Part shown: in pieces, positions 63,574 to 64,000 of the stretch
Layout of the letters: each line of letters opens with the position of its first letter
Numbering within the stretch: position 1 is the first letter of the stretch
DNA from: Paulinella micropora
Lineage: Eukaryota; Cercozoa; Imbricatea; Euglyphida; Paulinellidae
Assembly (NCBI GenBank): GCA_019918135.1
Contig: WBZZ01001116.1
Location: forward strand, 1 to 64,000
DNA: 64,000 nt
Direction of reading: 5' to 3'
Program-made: the position numbers and the translations under genes
The notes under the pieces: generated by a model
What the model was told of the DNA's origin: nothing
What the model saw: the letters and a program-made list of their open reading frames with translations, nothing else
Database searches by the model: none

Positions 63574-64000
63574 TTAAAAGTCAAGTCTGCGGCCGCTCGT
63601 TCCAGCGGCTGGCTGGGACGGCCTCTGCTTGGGCAGAGGAGTAATGCAATTGTCATAGGGGCGTTCATCGATGCGCCGCCTGGCCAGTGCGTAACTTATC
63701 AACACTAGGCTGTTGGTCACGCGCCAAATGTCTCTCTCTACGTGCGTCGCCCTTGCGTCTTCGGCGCGCACTGTTCCTTGCTTGGACCCGACCCACTCTG
63801 TCAGAGCCTTGGGCCTGGGAGCCACGTGCTCTTTGTATTGTCCTAAGCGTACCTGAGCCTTCATTTTGTCTAACACGCTACAAACTCGCTCCAGGTCCTC
63901 GAGCAAGGCCGCACTTGCGGCATCAACCTCCGACGGCGGCGGTGTCGTGGCTAGAGGCTCCAGCCCACACAGCCGCGGGTCGTACGGTGGTACTGTGCCA
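63574..64000 (-). CDS. Unknown protein, 5' part outside the window
   Basis: On the minus strand the frame is open from the window edge to 63574. The visible part is about 142 residues: a Pro-rich stretch (YDPRLCGLEPLATTPPPSE), a helix (LLEDLERVCSVLDKMKAQVR), then HVERDIWRVTNSLVLISYAL and a basic/Pro-rich tail. No family seen. Its last codons and 3' flank are duplicated at 63332-63443. Confidence 0.55.
   Translation of the reverse strand, partial: GTVPPYDPRLCGLEPLATTPPPSEVDAASAALLEDLERVCSVLDKMKAQVRLGQYKEHVAPRPKALTEWVGSKQGTVRAEDARATHVERDIWRVTNSLVLISYALARRRIDERPYDNCITPLPKQRPSQPAAGTSGRRLDF

Overview
The window looks like accessory DNA of a large eukaryotic-type DNA genome. My best guess is a giant virus of a protist (Nucleocytoviricota-like). 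A protist nuclear scaffold, or virus DNA integrated in one, cannot be excluded. Points for a virus: mostly intron-free ORFs, TATA boxes close to start codons, ATTAAA/AATAAA-type signals after genes, tight packing at 47.5-64 kb, and a gene set of F-box-like/leucine-rich-repeat proteins, divergent kinases, Sel1 repeats, HNH proteins, a GT32-like glycosyltransferase and N-glycosylated membrane proteins. I saw no rRNA, tRNA, CRISPR array, capsid gene or polymerase gene, so the assignment is indirect.

Layout. 1-16 kb: a broken kinase-like gene, an HNH gene, a membrane glycoprotein, an F-box/LRR gene, a 695-aa unknown, an alpha/beta hydrolase, a five-finger C2H2 protein, a two-ended membrane protein and a second LRR gene. 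16-31 kb: almost wholly repeats and decayed gene copies (F-box type 2, hydrolase, Sel1-like). 31.8-39.2 kb: two full-size type-2 F-box-like paralogues facing each other around smaller ORFs. 39-45 kb: repeats, a contracted Sel1 gene, more remnants and a 49-aa membrane protein. 45-64 kb: dense genes, including an F-box/LRR paralogue, an intact HNH paralogue, a frameshifted nicotinamidase-like gene, large unknown proteins, the glycosyltransferase, a second kinase, a coiled-coil protein, a membrane protein and a zinc-ribbon/coiled-coil protein.

Repeats dominate the non-coding part. I use these names throughout. P: a two-hairpin palindromic element that also lies inside ORFs. F: a 65-70 bp element with inverted ends resembling GATATGGCCGAAAAAGGCAG. 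C: an approximately 170 bp element with inverted ends resembling TGCGCAAGATCTGCGGAAA. A and B: approximately 75 bp elements carrying TTTAATTAAAA or ATTAAAA and often sitting at gene ends. D: a GAGCCC hairpin plus a CTACAAAAAAATAAATACATG block. E: a long unit with 18-bp tandem repeats. In addition there are polypurine/polypyrimidine tracts that fold back around GGCGCC.

How the genes may work together: three groups of F-box-like/LRR proteins plus a RING-like fragment point to ubiquitin-ligase adaptors acting on host proteins. The kinases, glycosyltransferase and membrane glycoproteins fit host manipulation or virion-surface roles. Many genes are broken by frameshifts. Some breaks lie at homopolymers and may be sequencing errors; others (deleted remnants, a C element cutting a gene start) are real decay. 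The picture is a region of gene duplication, element insertion and gene loss.
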